From an uncultured Christensenella sp. (lineage in GTDB: Bacteria > Bacillota > Clostridia > Christensenellales > Borkfalkiaceae): DNA of 64,000 nt. This document shows positions 35,600 to 45,276 of this stretch, in pieces. The translations under genes were made by a program, and so were the position numbers. The DNA lies in the NCBI GenBank assembly GCA_910585685.1, contig CAJUEO010000006.1:37566-101565 (forward strand), read 5' to 3'. The number at the start of each line of letters is the position of its first letter. Position 1 is the first letter of the stretch. Below the pieces are notes generated by a model, which saw nothing but the letters and a program-made list of their open reading frames with translations, was not told the origin of the DNA and ran no database searches.

Positions 35600-36898
35600 A
35601 TGAGCGAAACTATAGCGGCAATTGCCACGGCATCCGGCAGAGGCGGAGTTGCAATAATCAGGCTTAGCGGTGATAAATCGCTTGAAATAGCGATGAATAT
35701 GTTTTCAAACAAAGTTCAAGACATACAGCCAAACTATATGTATAGCGGCAACATTATCTTGGACGGGTTTGAAGATTACGGCTTTCTGGTCTTGTTTAAA
35801 GCTCCCAAATCTTTTACGGGTGAGGAAGTGGCAGAGTTTCACTGTCACGGCGGCGTTCGCATAGCTCAAAGCGTTTTAAAAAAATGTATCTCTCTCGGCG
35901 CAAGGCTTGCCGACAGGGGTGAGTTTACCAAGCGCGCATTTTTGAACGGCAAGCTTTCCCTAGCGTCTGCGGAGGGCATGGCGGACATGATTAATGCCGA
36001 AAGCGACGCTTTGCTTCGCGCCGGAAGTATGCTTTACAGCGAAAAACTTACGGGTAGCGTTCGAGTATTGCAGGACAGGCTTAAAGATATACTTGCAGAA
36101 GTTGCGGTTGAAATCGACTATCCCGAAGAGGACTCTGACGGTGCGGATTTAAGAGGCATAGCCGAGCGTTTGAGTAATTTAAAAGTCGAAGTGGCAAAGC
36201 TTGTATCAAGCTACGATACGGGTAAAAAGATAAAAGAGGGCGTAACCGTCGCAATATGCGGTAAGCCCAATACGGGTAAAAGCAGCCTTTTGAACGCGCT
36301 TTTGGGCTATGATAAAGCTATCGTTTCCGACGAGGAGGGCACAACCCGTGACGCAGTTGAGGGAGCTATAGAGCTTGACGGCGTAATTTACAATTTAATC
36401 GACACCGCCGGCATACGCGAGCGCGCAGGCGCGGTCGAGAGCATAGGAATAAACCGCGCCAAAACTATTATTGCCTGCGCCGATATTGTGCTCTCTGTTT
36501 ACGAGGATGAGAAACTGCCTTTGCCCGACAACATTCGCGGAAAAGAAATTAAGGTTTTTAATAAATGCGATATAAGGCAAATTCCGGAAGGCTGCGATAT
36601 AGCCGTATCCGCGGCAACGGGTGAGGGGCTTGCCGAGCTTAAAAAACTTATTTCGGAAAGTTGCGTCGGGGAAAATGCGTCGGATAAAGCATTTATAATC
36701 GAAGAGCGTCACTTTGCTGCGCTCAAAAAAGCGCTCAATGCGCTCGAAAGCGCCGAAAACGGCATAAAAATAAACACGCTCGATATTATTTCCGTCGATT
36801 TGAAGGACGCGTGGGACGCGCTTGGGGAAATTACGGGAGAAACAGCGTCGGAGGAAATTATTTCAACGGTATTTGCCAAATTCTGCGTTGGAAAATAG
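35600..36898 (+). CDS. mnmE: tRNA uridine-5-carboxymethylaminomethyl GTPase MnmE
   Basis: MnmE with MnmG modifies the wobble uridine of tRNAs. Its 432 residues begin with the formyl-folate domain (ETIAAIATASGRGGVAIIRLSG). The helical domain follows with an inserted G domain: CGKPNTGKSSLLNAL, EEGTTRDA, DTAGIRE and FNKCD. The C-terminal catalytic FCVGK is intact. The partner mnmG is not in the window. It is followed closely by a LysR regulator. Confidence 0.96.
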   Translation: MSETIAAIATASGRGGVAIIRLSGDKSLEIAMNMFSNKVQDIQPNYMYSGNIILDGFEDYGFLVLFKAPKSFTGEEVAEFHCHGGVRIAQSVLKKCISLGARLADRGEFTKRAFLNGKLSLASAEGMADMINAESDALLRAGSMLYSEKLTGSVRVLQDRLKDILAEVAVEIDYPEEDSDGADLRGIAERLSNLKVEVAKLVSSYDTGKKIKEGVTVAICGKPNTGKSSLLNALLGYDKAIVSDEEGTTRDAVEGAIELDGVIYNLIDTAGIRERAGAVESIGINRAKTIIACADIVLSVYEDEKLPLPDNIRGKEIKVFNKCDIRQIPEGCDIAVSAATGEGLAELKKLISESCVGENASDKAFIIEERHFAALKKALNALESAENGIKINTLDIISVDLKDAWDALGEITGETASEEIISTVFAKFCVGK

Positions 36899-36909
36899 AG
36901 GGGAAAACA

Positions 36910-37797
36910 ATGGTCAATCTTGAACTTTACAAGGTATTCTATATAGTTGCCAGGTGCGGCAGCTTAACAAAAGCCGCGCAGGAGCTTTATATTTCGCAAC
37001 CTGCCGTATCTCAGGCAATAAAACAGCTCGAAGGGCAACTCGGCACTTCGCTGTTCAACAGAACGCACAAGGGAATGGAGCTTTCGGCAGTCGGCGGAAA
37101 ATTAATTTACGCACAGGTGGAAGAGGCTTTGACTTTGCTTGGCGAAGCCGAAAAAAAACTTACCGAGTTAAAGACCATTGCCACGGGCAGAATAAGAATA
37201 GGCGCAACGGACTCGATATTTTCTCACGTTATAGCGGACAAACTTGCCGAGTTCAACGAAAAATACCCCTCCGTAAAGCTCGAACTTAAATCCTCGACCT
37301 CTCCGTACACATTAAGTCAGTTAAAGGAAGGCAAGTGCGATATAGCTTTTATAAATCTGCCGCTTGAAGACGACGAGGTAAGATTTTACGGCACGGTAAC
37401 GCATTTAAACGAAGTGTTTGTTGCGGGTAAAAAGTATGCCGAGCTTGACGGTTCGGAAATACCTTTAAAGCGATTGCAGGAATTTCCGCTTATGATGATA
37501 GAGGAAAATACCGTATCCCGTCGTGCGTTTGCGGCTTTTGTTGAATCGCTCGGGTTGAATATGAACCCCGACATCGAAGTGGCAAACTGGGACTTGATGA
37601 AAAAGCTTGTGATAAAGGGCATGGGAATAGGTCTTATCCCCCGTGAGTATTGCCGTGACGAGCTTGAAAACGGAGAAATATTCGAGCTGAAAACAACGCC
37701 TTCGCTGCCCGTTCGCGGAATAGGCATAGCTATATCCAGACATTTGTCGCTGTCTTTTGCAATGAAAGAGTTTCTTGCAATGTTTGATCGAGGATAA
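36910..37797 (+). CDS. LysR-type transcriptional regulator
   Basis: A 295-residue regulator with an N-terminal winged helix (LELYKVFYIVARCGSLTKAAQELYISQPAVSQAIKQLE, residues 3-40) and a C-terminal co-inducer domain with ATGRIRIGATDSIFSHV. The ATG at 36910 follows AGGGG; the longer reading lies within mnmE. The target is unknown. It precedes the acyltransferase gene by 3 nt in the same direction, which is unlike the usual divergent arrangement. Confidence 0.9.
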   Translation: MVNLELYKVFYIVARCGSLTKAAQELYISQPAVSQAIKQLEGQLGTSLFNRTHKGMELSAVGGKLIYAQVEEALTLLGEAEKKLTELKTIATGRIRIGATDSIFSHVIADKLAEFNEKYPSVKLELKSSTSPYTLSQLKEGKCDIAFINLPLEDDEVRFYGTVTHLNEVFVAGKKYAELDGSEIPLKRLQEFPLMMIEENTVSRRAFAAFVESLGLNMNPDIEVANWDLMKKLVIKGMGIGLIPREYCRDELENGEIFELKTTPSLPVRGIGIAISRHLSLSFAMKEFLAMFDRG

Positions 37798-37800
37798 ATA

Positions 37801-38604
37801 ATGAAAGAACAAAAAATTTATTACTATTCCGACGAAGTAAACGACGATTTTGCCGGCACGGATATACAAAAGAAAAAACTTACCGACGATTACGAATATC
37901 TGCATAAGGGGTTTTGGCTGAAATTACGCCGTGGATTTATCTATTTTTGTATAGTCAGACCTTTAATTTGGGTCTACAATAAGCTTATTAAGCGCGTAAA
38001 ATACGTCAACAAAAAGGTAATGAAGCCGTATAAAAAACAGGGCTGTTTTATGTACGGCAACCATACGGCTATGATTTTGGACGCATTTGACCCGTCGTAT
38101 ATAGCATACCCCCGTCCTGCCGACGTAATAGTCAATGCCGACGCAGTCTCCATTAAGGGAATAGGCTGGCTTGTAAAGGATTTGGGCGGTCTGCCGATTG
38201 CGGACAGCTTTTCGGGTATGAAAAAGTTCAACGCCGCTATCGCGGAGGCTATCAAAAGAAAGCATTGGATAGCAATTTATCCCGAGGCGCATATATGGCA
38301 CTATTATACAAAAATCCGCCCGTTTGCAAACGTTTCGTTTTCCTATCCCGTTAAGTTGAAAACACCCGTTTTCTCATATACGATGGTTTATAAAAAACGT
38401 AAACGCTCTCCTTATCCGCGCCGTGAAGTGCACATTGACGGGCCCTTTTTTGCCGATGAAACTCTGCCCTATAAGCAAGCCGTGCAAAAACTGCGCGACG
38501 AAGTTTACGCGGCAATGTGCAATCGCTCCAAATTGAGTAATTGCGAGTATATCAAATACGTATATAGACCCAAGGAAGAGAAAGCGGAAGTTGTCGGGGA
38601 ATAA
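37801..38604 (+). CDS. PlsC-like acyltransferase (divergent)
   Basis: A 267-residue protein of the lysophosphatidate acyltransferase type. The family's catalytic NHx4D motif reads NHTAMILDAF, with one extra residue between histidine and aspartate. The substrate-binding PEGTRS-type motif reads YPEAHIW. A hydrophobic segment near residues 45-62 suggests membrane association. It probably transfers an acyl group in lipid or cell-envelope synthesis; activity with the altered spacing is unproven. Confidence 0.75.
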   Translation: MKEQKIYYYSDEVNDDFAGTDIQKKKLTDDYEYLHKGFWLKLRRGFIYFCIVRPLIWVYNKLIKRVKYVNKKVMKPYKKQGCFMYGNHTAMILDAFDPSYIAYPRPADVIVNADAVSIKGIGWLVKDLGGLPIADSFSGMKKFNAAIAEAIKRKHWIAIYPEAHIWHYYTKIRPFANVSFSYPVKLKTPVFSYTMVYKKRKRSPYPRREVHIDGPFFADETLPYKQAVQKLRDEVYAAMCNRSKLSNCEYIKYVYRPKEEKAEVVGE

Positions 38605-38610
38605 TTTGCA

Positions 38611-39597
38611 ATGAAATACACTCAGTTAAAAAACAGCATTTCAGAGGGCGCAAGTTCCATATACCTGTTGGAGGGTGAGGACGCGTATTTCAGAATGAAA
38701 GGTGAAGAGCAAATAAAACTTGCCTTTCTTCAAATGCCGGAACTTAATTACAGCTCGTTCGACGGAGAAACGCTTAAAGGCGGCGCGCTAAACTCGCTTG
38801 TGGCGGCAATAAAAAATTATCCGTTCATGGCGGAAAAGCGCATTGTCAAGGTTACCGAGTTTTACCCTTCCGAAAGCGAGTATGAAACTTATTTAAAGAG
38901 CCTTTTTGATAACTTTCCGTCCTCATCGATACTTATTATAGTCAATACGGGCGCAAAAAAAGGCGTTGATTTAAAGCGCAAAAAAAGCGTAACTTATGTC
39001 GACTGTTCAAAGACCGAGCCAGACGCCGTTGCAAAGTGGGTATATATCACTTTAAAGCGTGCCGGTGTTGCGGCTTCTGCTGCCGTCTGTGAGAGCGTGG
39101 CGGAATATTGCCTGCACAATATGGCAAGGGTATCGGTCGAAGTTGAAAAAATAATTGCATATAAGGGTAGCGGTACGCTAACGCAGGACGAGGTTGACGA
39201 GCTTGTTTTCAGGGACGCCGATTATAGGATATACGAGCTTACAAACGCAATATCCCGAAAAAATTATTGCAAGTTCTGCGAAATTGCCGCCGAACTTTTG
39301 ATAAAGAGCGGAGATGAAATGACCATACTGTCGGGACTGTTTTCATATTTTAAAAATCTATCGGTCATAGCGTGTTCAAAAGACAGTGTGTCAAGCCTTG
39401 CCGCTATGATGAAAATGAAGGAGTACGCGGTGAAAAAAAGTATGGAGCAAGCCGACGCCATAGGTGAAAAAATAATTAACGAAACGTTAAGTTATCTGTA
39501 TTCGGTTGTGTCGGAAGTTAAAAGCGGACGGCTTACACCTAAAAGCGCGCTTCAAAACGCCGAAAATTTTATTTTTTTCTCAAACTCGGGCAATTAA
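38611..39597 (+). CDS. holA: DNA polymerase III subunit delta
   Basis: Delta opens the beta clamp in the clamp-loader complex. The 328-residue protein shows the HolA pattern: SSIYLLEGEDAYFRMKGEEQI at the start, VAAIKNYPFMAEKRIVKV, SSILIIVNTG and the C-terminal helical collar region. It lies 6 nt after the acyltransferase gene and is followed by a 73-nt gap with its own -10-like sequences before cdaA. Confidence 0.9.
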   Translation: MKYTQLKNSISEGASSIYLLEGEDAYFRMKGEEQIKLAFLQMPELNYSSFDGETLKGGALNSLVAAIKNYPFMAEKRIVKVTEFYPSESEYETYLKSLFDNFPSSSILIIVNTGAKKGVDLKRKKSVTYVDCSKTEPDAVAKWVYITLKRAGVAASAAVCESVAEYCLHNMARVSVEVEKIIAYKGSGTLTQDEVDELVFRDADYRIYELTNAISRKNYCKFCEIAAELLIKSGDEMTILSGLFSYFKNLSVIACSKDSVSSLAAMMKMKEYAVKKSMEQADAIGEKIINETLSYLYSVVSEVKSGRLTPKSALQNAENFIFFSNSGN

Positions 39598-39669
39598 TTG
39601 CTTTCAAACGCTTTATTTTTCGCATAATAAATTATATAATAGATATATATAACTTTTTCAGAGGACGTT

Positions 39670-40485
39670 ATGGACTGGGCAAGCATTGGTAATAGATTTA
39701 AAGCATTTTTCGAAAATTTGGGCACTAACTATATCGACTACATTTTGCAGATAATTTTATTCTCGTGTTTGTTCTACTACGTCTTTAAAATTTTAAAGGA
39801 CAATAAAGCCAATAAATTTATTGTCATAATAGTTTTGTTTATTGTTGTGACAAGCGTAACGTTTGCTTTTGCGCAGGTAGACAGCGGCTTGATTATCATA
39901 GCGCTTTTAATGACTTGTCTGCTTGTGTTTACAATGTTCCATACAGAAATAAAGCGCAGCTTGCTTGATTCAAACATAAAAAAGAATAAAAACGAAAATT
40001 TGACCGTTTCGGGTATCGAGCTTATAATTGACGAAACAATCCGCGCCGTACAAAATATGTCTAAAAAGGACATAGGCGCTCTGATAGTTCTCTCAAACGA
40101 AAACTTGCCCGAGGGCATAATCGAAAGCGGCACTGTCGTAAACGCGCAAATCACTTCGCAGATGATAGAGGCAATATTCTATCCCAAAGCGCCGCTGCAC
40201 GACGGAGCAATGATAATAGAAGGCAATAAAATTTTTGCCGCCGGTTGCTTCTTACCGTTGCCGCAAAATGAAAATCTTCCAAAGGATATGGGCAGCCGCC
40301 ACAGAGCGGCGCTCGGCGTAACTTCCGTTGCAAGCGTAACCGCTATAGTCGTTTCCGAAGAAACGGGCATAATTTCAATAGCTAAAAACGGCGTAATTTT
40401 AAAAAAATATGCCGACGCAAAGGATTTGAAAAAGGCGCTTTCAGAGTATTATTGGACTGATTTGACAGCGGAGGGCAAGTTATGA
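39670..40485 (+). CDS. cdaA: Diadenylate cyclase CdaA
   Basis: CdaA makes cyclic di-AMP from two ATP, a second messenger for potassium and cell-wall balance. The 271-residue protein has three N-terminal transmembrane helices (residues about 18-90) and a DisA_N catalytic domain with LHDGAMIIEG and GSRHRAALGV, the two active-site motifs. It is normally followed by the regulator cdaR and then glmM. Here only a very short cdaR-like ORF follows, overlapping by four bases. Confidence 0.95.
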   Translation: MDWASIGNRFKAFFENLGTNYIDYILQIILFSCLFYYVFKILKDNKANKFIVIIVLFIVVTSVTFAFAQVDSGLIIIALLMTCLLVFTMFHTEIKRSLLDSNIKKNKNENLTVSGIELIIDETIRAVQNMSKKDIGALIVLSNENLPEGIIESGTVVNAQITSQMIEAIFYPKAPLHDGAMIIEGNKIFAAGCFLPLPQNENLPKDMGSRHRAALGVTSVASVTAIVVSEETGIISIAKNGVILKKYADAKDLKKALSEYYWTDLTAEGKL

Positions 40486-40589
40486 ACAAGTTTTTAGTAT
40501 TTTTAAAGAACGCATTCACAAAAAATATACCGCTTAAAATTCTTGCGATAGTTCTCGCTGTTTTTTCGGTAATTATAATCAACATATAG
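40482..40589 (+). CDS. Truncated CdaR (YbbR)-like membrane peptide, 35 aa
   Basis: A 36-codon ORF starts at the ATGA overlap with cdaA and encodes MNKFLVFLKNAFTKNIPLKI followed by a hydrophobic helix and a TAG stop. This matches the N-terminal anchor of CdaR (YbbR), in which an 'N-x-x-LKIL' segment leads into one transmembrane helix. None of the extracytoplasmic YbbR repeats follow. Either a deletion removed the rest of the gene, or a minimal membrane partner of CdaA has been kept. The position and overlap argue that it is translated. Confidence 0.6.
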   Translation: MNKFLVFLKNAFTKNIPLKILAIVLAVFSVIIINI

Positions 40590-40593
40590 ACAT

Positions 40594-41781
40594 ATGAGTA
40601 TAATTAAAATTCCGCAAATTTTACTGCCGGCGGAAGACGTCGATATGTCGAAATGGGCGGTAAACGCCTGCGATCAATACACTTCCGACGTCGGGTATTG
40701 GCAGGACGTAGAGCGCATTGTGCGCGGCTGTCCTTCGGCGTTCAACTTAATATTTCCAGAAGTGTATTTAAAAGACCGCCCCGAAGAACGTATTGCGCGT
40801 ATTAACAGTACAATGCGCGAGTATCTTTCGGGCGGAATTTTCACAATGACAGAAGGCATAATTCTTGTCGAGCGTACAACCCTTTCGGGCACTCGGCACG
40901 GTATAGTCATTGCTGTCGATTTAGAGCAATATTCATACAATCCGCAAGACAAAAGCTCAATACGCTCGACCGAAGCGACAATTTTACAGCGCATTCCGCC
41001 GCGAGTGGAGATACGCAAAAACGCGCCTTTGGAGTTGCCGCATGTAATGTTGCTTTATGACGACAGGCAAAATTTTGTAATTAATTGCATAAAACGCGGC
41101 AAAGTGCTGTACGATTTTGCTTTAATGAAGGACGGCGGCAAAATTAAGGGTACTCTGATAGAAAACGCGGACGAGGTTGTTTCGGCTTTAAATAAGCTTG
41201 CCGAAACAAATAATTACGGAACTTGCGACAAATTACTCTTTGCGGTTGGAGACGGCAACCATTCTCTTGCCACTGCCAAAACCTGTTGGGAAAACCTGAA
41301 ACCTTCATTGAGCGAAGAGGAAAAAGAGGCTCACCCTGCGAGATTTGCGCTCGTTGAAGTTGTCAATTTATACGACGGGGCTTTAAACTTCGAGCCCATT
41401 CACAGGTTTGTAAAGACCGATAAAGTCGAAAAATTTATTTCGGGTTTGAAAACCTCGGGCAATGGTTGCGCGTATATTGTAGTGGGGGGAGTCAAGACGA
41501 AAATACCCTTTGACGCCGATGTCCCCGAAGGCATAAGACGCCTAGATACATATATTTCCGAATTTTGCGCCGAGCATGGTGCGGAAGTCGACTATATTCA
41601 CGGAGAGAACGAACTTATAAATCTGACTTTCGACGGCGTCGGCATAGTTTTGCCCAAGATAGACAAAGGTGATTTTTTCGGACTTATATCACGTGGCGGA
41701 AACCTGCCTAAAAAGACTTTTTCTATGGGCGAAGGCAATGAAAAGCGATATTATATCGAGGCCCGAAAAGTCACAAAATAA
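40594..41781 (+). CDS. DUF1015 family protein
   Basis: A 395-residue protein of the widespread DUF1015 family, function unknown and sometimes found near serine or amino acid genes. The conserved segments are the N-terminal WAVNACDQYTSD, the central FAVGDGNHSLATAK and then ALVEVVNLYDGALNFEPIHR. It lies between the cdaA unit and aspartokinase in the same direction. Confidence 0.85.
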   Translation: MSIIKIPQILLPAEDVDMSKWAVNACDQYTSDVGYWQDVERIVRGCPSAFNLIFPEVYLKDRPEERIARINSTMREYLSGGIFTMTEGIILVERTTLSGTRHGIVIAVDLEQYSYNPQDKSSIRSTEATILQRIPPRVEIRKNAPLELPHVMLLYDDRQNFVINCIKRGKVLYDFALMKDGGKIKGTLIENADEVVSALNKLAETNNYGTCDKLLFAVGDGNHSLATAKTCWENLKPSLSEEEKEAHPARFALVEVVNLYDGALNFEPIHRFVKTDKVEKFISGLKTSGNGCAYIVVGGVKTKIPFDADVPEGIRRLDTYISEFCAEHGAEVDYIHGENELINLTFDGVGIVLPKIDKGDFFGLISRGGNLPKKTFSMGEGNEKRYYIEARKVTK

Positions 41782-41800
41782 ACAAAAAAAGGATACATAG

Positions 41801-43129
41801 ATGTCAGTCAAGGTTTGTAAATTCGGCGGAACGTCAATGGCGGACGGCAACATAATTTCCAAGGTAAAGCGCATTATAGACAGCGATAGCGAGCGCAAAT
41901 TTATTGTTGTTTCCGCTCCCGGCAAACGCTATTCGGGGGACGTAAAAATAACCGATTTATTGTATCACTGCCACGAGCAGATGATGAGCGAGGGAGATAT
42001 CGAGCAAGGTTTCGGTAAAATCCGCGAGCGCTTTACGTTGATTGCAAAAGAGTTGAACTTAAAATCGGATTTTTCTGCCGTACTCGATGAAACTATGGCG
42101 CGTATCGAGCGCGAGCAAAGCGAAGATTTTACCGCTTCGCGCGGAGAATATTTGTGCGCAAGAATAGTTGCCGAAGTTCTCGACGCAAAGTTCATCGATG
42201 CCGAGGACGTAATATTCTTTAAAGAAAACGGCTCTCTCGACGGAGAAAAATCATATAGGGCGGTAGCTGAAGCGTTGAACGGCGTGACCCGTGCGGTGCT
42301 TCCCGGTTTCTACGGTACGGGCGCAGACGGAAAAGTTAAAACATTTTCTCGCGGCGGCTCGGACATTTCGGGCGCGATAGTGGCACGCGCAGTCAGTGCA
42401 ACAGTCTATGAAAATTGGACGGATGTTTCGGGCTTTCTTGCCTGCGACCCCCGTATTGTCGAGTGCCCCAAAACCATAAAAAATATATCGTATAAGGAAC
42501 TGCGCGAGCTTAGCTATATGGGTGCAAACGTTCTGCATAGCGAAAGTATTTTCCCTGTAAGAAAAGTCAATATCCCTATACAGATAAAAAACACTTTCCG
42601 TCCCGACGACGAAGGAACGCTTATCTTGCCCACTTTCCGCTACGTTCCCAGCGGAAATATCGTTACGGGCGTAGCCGGCAAAAAGAATTTTACCGTTATT
42701 TTTATCGAAAAGTCGCATATGAACGAGGAGGTCGGCTTTATGGCAGAAGTCCTCGACGTTCTTTCCGAAGAGGGAGTAGCCGTCGAGCACATTCCTTCGG
42801 GAATAGATACAATGTCTCTTGTTATCGACAGCGCGCTTTTGCCCGATTTAAAGCTCAATCGCGTGCTTGAAAGAATTAAGCAGGCTGTCGCTCCGGACAT
42901 AATCCGCGTAATAGAAAATATTGCTTTAATTGCGACAGTGGGACACGGTATGTCCTCGTCAGTCGGCACAAGCGCGCGGCTTTTCAATGCCATAGCAGCG
43001 GCGGACATAAATATAAAAATGATTGATCAGGGTTCGAGCGAACTCAACATTATAGTAGCGGTTAAAAATGACGATTACGAAAAGTGCATAAAAGCTATAT
43101 ATTGCGAGTTTTTCGGTAAAGCGTCTTAA
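41801..43129 (+). CDS. lysC: Aspartate kinase
   Basis: Aspartokinase phosphorylates aspartate, the first step to lysine, threonine and methionine. The 442-residue protein has the kinase signature VCKFGGTSMADG, FSRGGSDISGA, ENWTDVSGFLACDPR and a C-terminal pair of ACT domains (from about 300) likely to give feedback control. A GGAT-type site precedes the ATG. Other genes of the pathway are not in the window. Confidence 0.95.
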   Translation: MSVKVCKFGGTSMADGNIISKVKRIIDSDSERKFIVVSAPGKRYSGDVKITDLLYHCHEQMMSEGDIEQGFGKIRERFTLIAKELNLKSDFSAVLDETMARIEREQSEDFTASRGEYLCARIVAEVLDAKFIDAEDVIFFKENGSLDGEKSYRAVAEALNGVTRAVLPGFYGTGADGKVKTFSRGGSDISGAIVARAVSATVYENWTDVSGFLACDPRIVECPKTIKNISYKELRELSYMGANVLHSESIFPVRKVNIPIQIKNTFRPDDEGTLILPTFRYVPSGNIVTGVAGKKNFTVIFIEKSHMNEEVGFMAEVLDVLSEEGVAVEHIPSGIDTMSLVIDSALLPDLKLNRVLERIKQAVAPDIIRVIENIALIATVGHGMSSSVGTSARLFNAIAAADINIKMIDQGSSELNIIVAVKNDDYEKCIKAIYCEFFGKAS

Positions 43130-43138
43130 TTAAAAACT

Positions 43139-44152
43139 ATGCAAAAGAAAAGTTTTCACAAAGCGGGTAAAATATTTTTTATAACTGTCGTAAGCGTAGT
43201 TGCGGCGGTTGTTGTGTCGCTTTTGACAACTAATATTTTTGTGCCCGTGAAATATTTATTTGCATATTTTACTATCGCGAACCCAAATAAAGACGGGGAA
43301 TTTCGTCTAAGTTTTTTGAACGTCGGCTACGGTGACTGTGTTGTTGCCGAGTTTCCTGACGGCAAAACTTTGCTTGTCGACGGCGGTAACGGAAGCTATT
43401 CAAATAATCTGAAAGTTTTAAGCGAGCTAAATGGCCGCGGTATCGATAAAATCGACTATCTCATTTGTACGTCCGTCAGCGCGGAAAGGTGCGGCGGACT
43501 TTCGGATATTTTGCGCTATAAAGATGTTGAAAGAGTATTTATTCCGTATTGCCCTTTTACTTACGTTACCGAAGAATACCGTTCGTTTGTTCTCGAACTT
43601 GATAAAACCAATATTCAATCGCAAACTTTGGAATACGGAGTAGAAGTCTATGACGCCGAGTCGGACTTTGGTTTTAGCGTTCTGTCACCTTCCAATCACC
43701 TGCTTGAAAACGGAGAAATAGCCGATTTTGCTAACGACCCGTCCGAGAAAAACATAAACAATGCTTCTGCTGTAATTTATATAGAATATAAGGGTTTCGG
43801 CGCTTTGTTGTGCGGCAACGGCGGTACGGAGGTTTTGGACAAGCTCAATGCATTTTGTCAAACAGGCGTCGAAATTAACGGACGAACAATCGACTTGAAA
43901 AATTGCAAAATTATAACACTTCCCAATCACGGTTCGGGCGCAAGCGGTTTAAATACGCTTATGCAGTCGCTTTCACCTCGCTATGCGGTGCTTTCCGTTG
44001 GAGAAAACGCAAAAAACTTACCTTCTCCCTCGGCAATATCAACGGCGCAAAACGTTGTGGGAGAAAACTTTTTTCGCACCGATTTCGACGGAACAATTAC
44101 CTTTACAATAAAGTCGGACGGCACTATTAATCTCAATAAGGAGAAAAAATGA
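43139..44152 (+). CDS. ComEC-type metallo-beta-lactamase protein, metal site lost
   Basis: A 337-residue protein with one N-terminal transmembrane helix (about 14-34) and an MBL fold resembling the ComEC C-terminal domain (LSFLNVGYGDCVVAEFPDG, LLVDGGNG). The metal-binding HxHxDH motif expected next is replaced by CTSVSAERCGGL, which has no histidines. LLCGNGG stands where GDxx is expected. LPNHGSGASG is retained in the last part. It is likely a catalytically dead extracytoplasmic protein. It overlaps aroC by four bases (ATGA). Confidence 0.75.
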   Translation: MQKKSFHKAGKIFFITVVSVVAAVVVSLLTTNIFVPVKYLFAYFTIANPNKDGEFRLSFLNVGYGDCVVAEFPDGKTLLVDGGNGSYSNNLKVLSELNGRGIDKIDYLICTSVSAERCGGLSDILRYKDVERVFIPYCPFTYVTEEYRSFVLELDKTNIQSQTLEYGVEVYDAESDFGFSVLSPSNHLLENGEIADFANDPSEKNINNASAVIYIEYKGFGALLCGNGGTEVLDKLNAFCQTGVEINGRTIDLKNCKIITLPNHGSGASGLNTLMQSLSPRYAVLSVGENAKNLPSPSAISTAQNVVGENFFRTDFDGTITFTIKSDGTINLNKEKK

Positions 44153-45273
44153 AACTGACAACAGCTGGAGAATCTCACGGTAAAATGCTTTTGGGAATAC
44201 TCGAGGGCGTTCCGTCCAATCTTGAAATAGATTTGGATGAAATTGACAGATATCTTGCTTTAAGGCAAAGCGGCTACGGGCGCGGCGGCAGACAAAAAAT
44301 CGAGTGTGACCGCGTTGAAATTTTAAGCGGAGTGCGCAATAAGCTTACTCTCGGCAGCCCCATTGCGTTTGCGGTGAAAAACAGCGACTATGAAAATTGG
44401 AAGGAGTATATGGCTCCCGAGGGCTGCGACACTGCAAAGAGAACGTTGACAAAAGTAAGACCGGGACACGCCGATTTGACGGGGATTTTGAAGTACGACC
44501 AAACCGACGCTCGCAATATTTTAGAGCGTGCTAGCGCAAGGGAAACTGCGGTACGGGTTGTCGGCGGCAGCATTGCGAGGCAATATTTAGATAAGTTGGG
44601 CGTTAAAATTTCAGGCTACGTCAAGAGCGTGGGAGGAATAGCCGATGAAAACGAGTACGGGTTTTCTATGCTCGAGAGTGCAAAAAACAACAGGCTTTTT
44701 ATGCTGGATAGTGATAAAGAGCAAGAAGCCTGCGCGCTTATAGACGAAGCTAAAGCTAACGGGGATACGCTCGGCGGCATTATAGAAATAAGAATTTCCG
44801 GTTTAAAAAGCGGCTTCGGCAGTTGTATGCAGTACTCGACTAAACTCGACTCGATACTTTGCGGCGCGCTTATGAGTGTTCAGGCAATAAAGGGGGTCGA
44901 AGTTGGTCAGGGCTTTAAAAGCGCATGTTTAAAGGGAAGCCTTGTTCACGACGAAATTTATTACGATAAAGGGTATTTCCGCAAGACAAACAACGCCGGA
45001 GGCATAGAGGGCGGAATGTCAAACGGAGAGGAGATTGTGCTTCGCGCCGCTATGAAACCCATACCCACACTAATGAGTGGACTTAAAACCGTCGATATAT
45101 TAACAAAGCAGCCGGTTACGGCGGCAGGGGAGCGCAGCGACGTTATAGCAATATGCGCGGCGGAAATAATTTTGGAAAGCGTTGCCGCAAGCGCACTTGC
45201 CGAAGTAGTTTCGTCAAGGCTCGGCGGAGATAATATGAGGGAGGTTACAGAGCGCTACAACGCGCTAAAATAA
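44149..45273 (+). CDS. aroC: Chorismate synthase
   Basis: AroC forms chorismate from 5-enolpyruvylshikimate 3-phosphate with reduced FMN. The 374-residue protein has TTAGESHGKMLLGILEG at the start, RQSGYGRGGRQKIE, RPGHADLTGILKYDQTDARNILERASARET and the C-terminal VTAAGERSDV. It is the first of five shikimate-pathway genes in a row. Confidence 0.97.
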   Translation: MKLTTAGESHGKMLLGILEGVPSNLEIDLDEIDRYLALRQSGYGRGGRQKIECDRVEILSGVRNKLTLGSPIAFAVKNSDYENWKEYMAPEGCDTAKRTLTKVRPGHADLTGILKYDQTDARNILERASARETAVRVVGGSIARQYLDKLGVKISGYVKSVGGIADENEYGFSMLESAKNNRLFMLDSDKEQEACALIDEAKANGDTLGGIIEIRISGLKSGFGSCMQYSTKLDSILCGALMSVQAIKGVEVGQGFKSACLKGSLVHDEIYYDKGYFRKTNNAGGIEGGMSNGEEIVLRAAMKPIPTLMSGLKTVDILTKQPVTAAGERSDVIAICAAEIILESVAASALAEVVSSRLGGDNMREVTERYNALK

Positions 45274-45276
45274 AGA

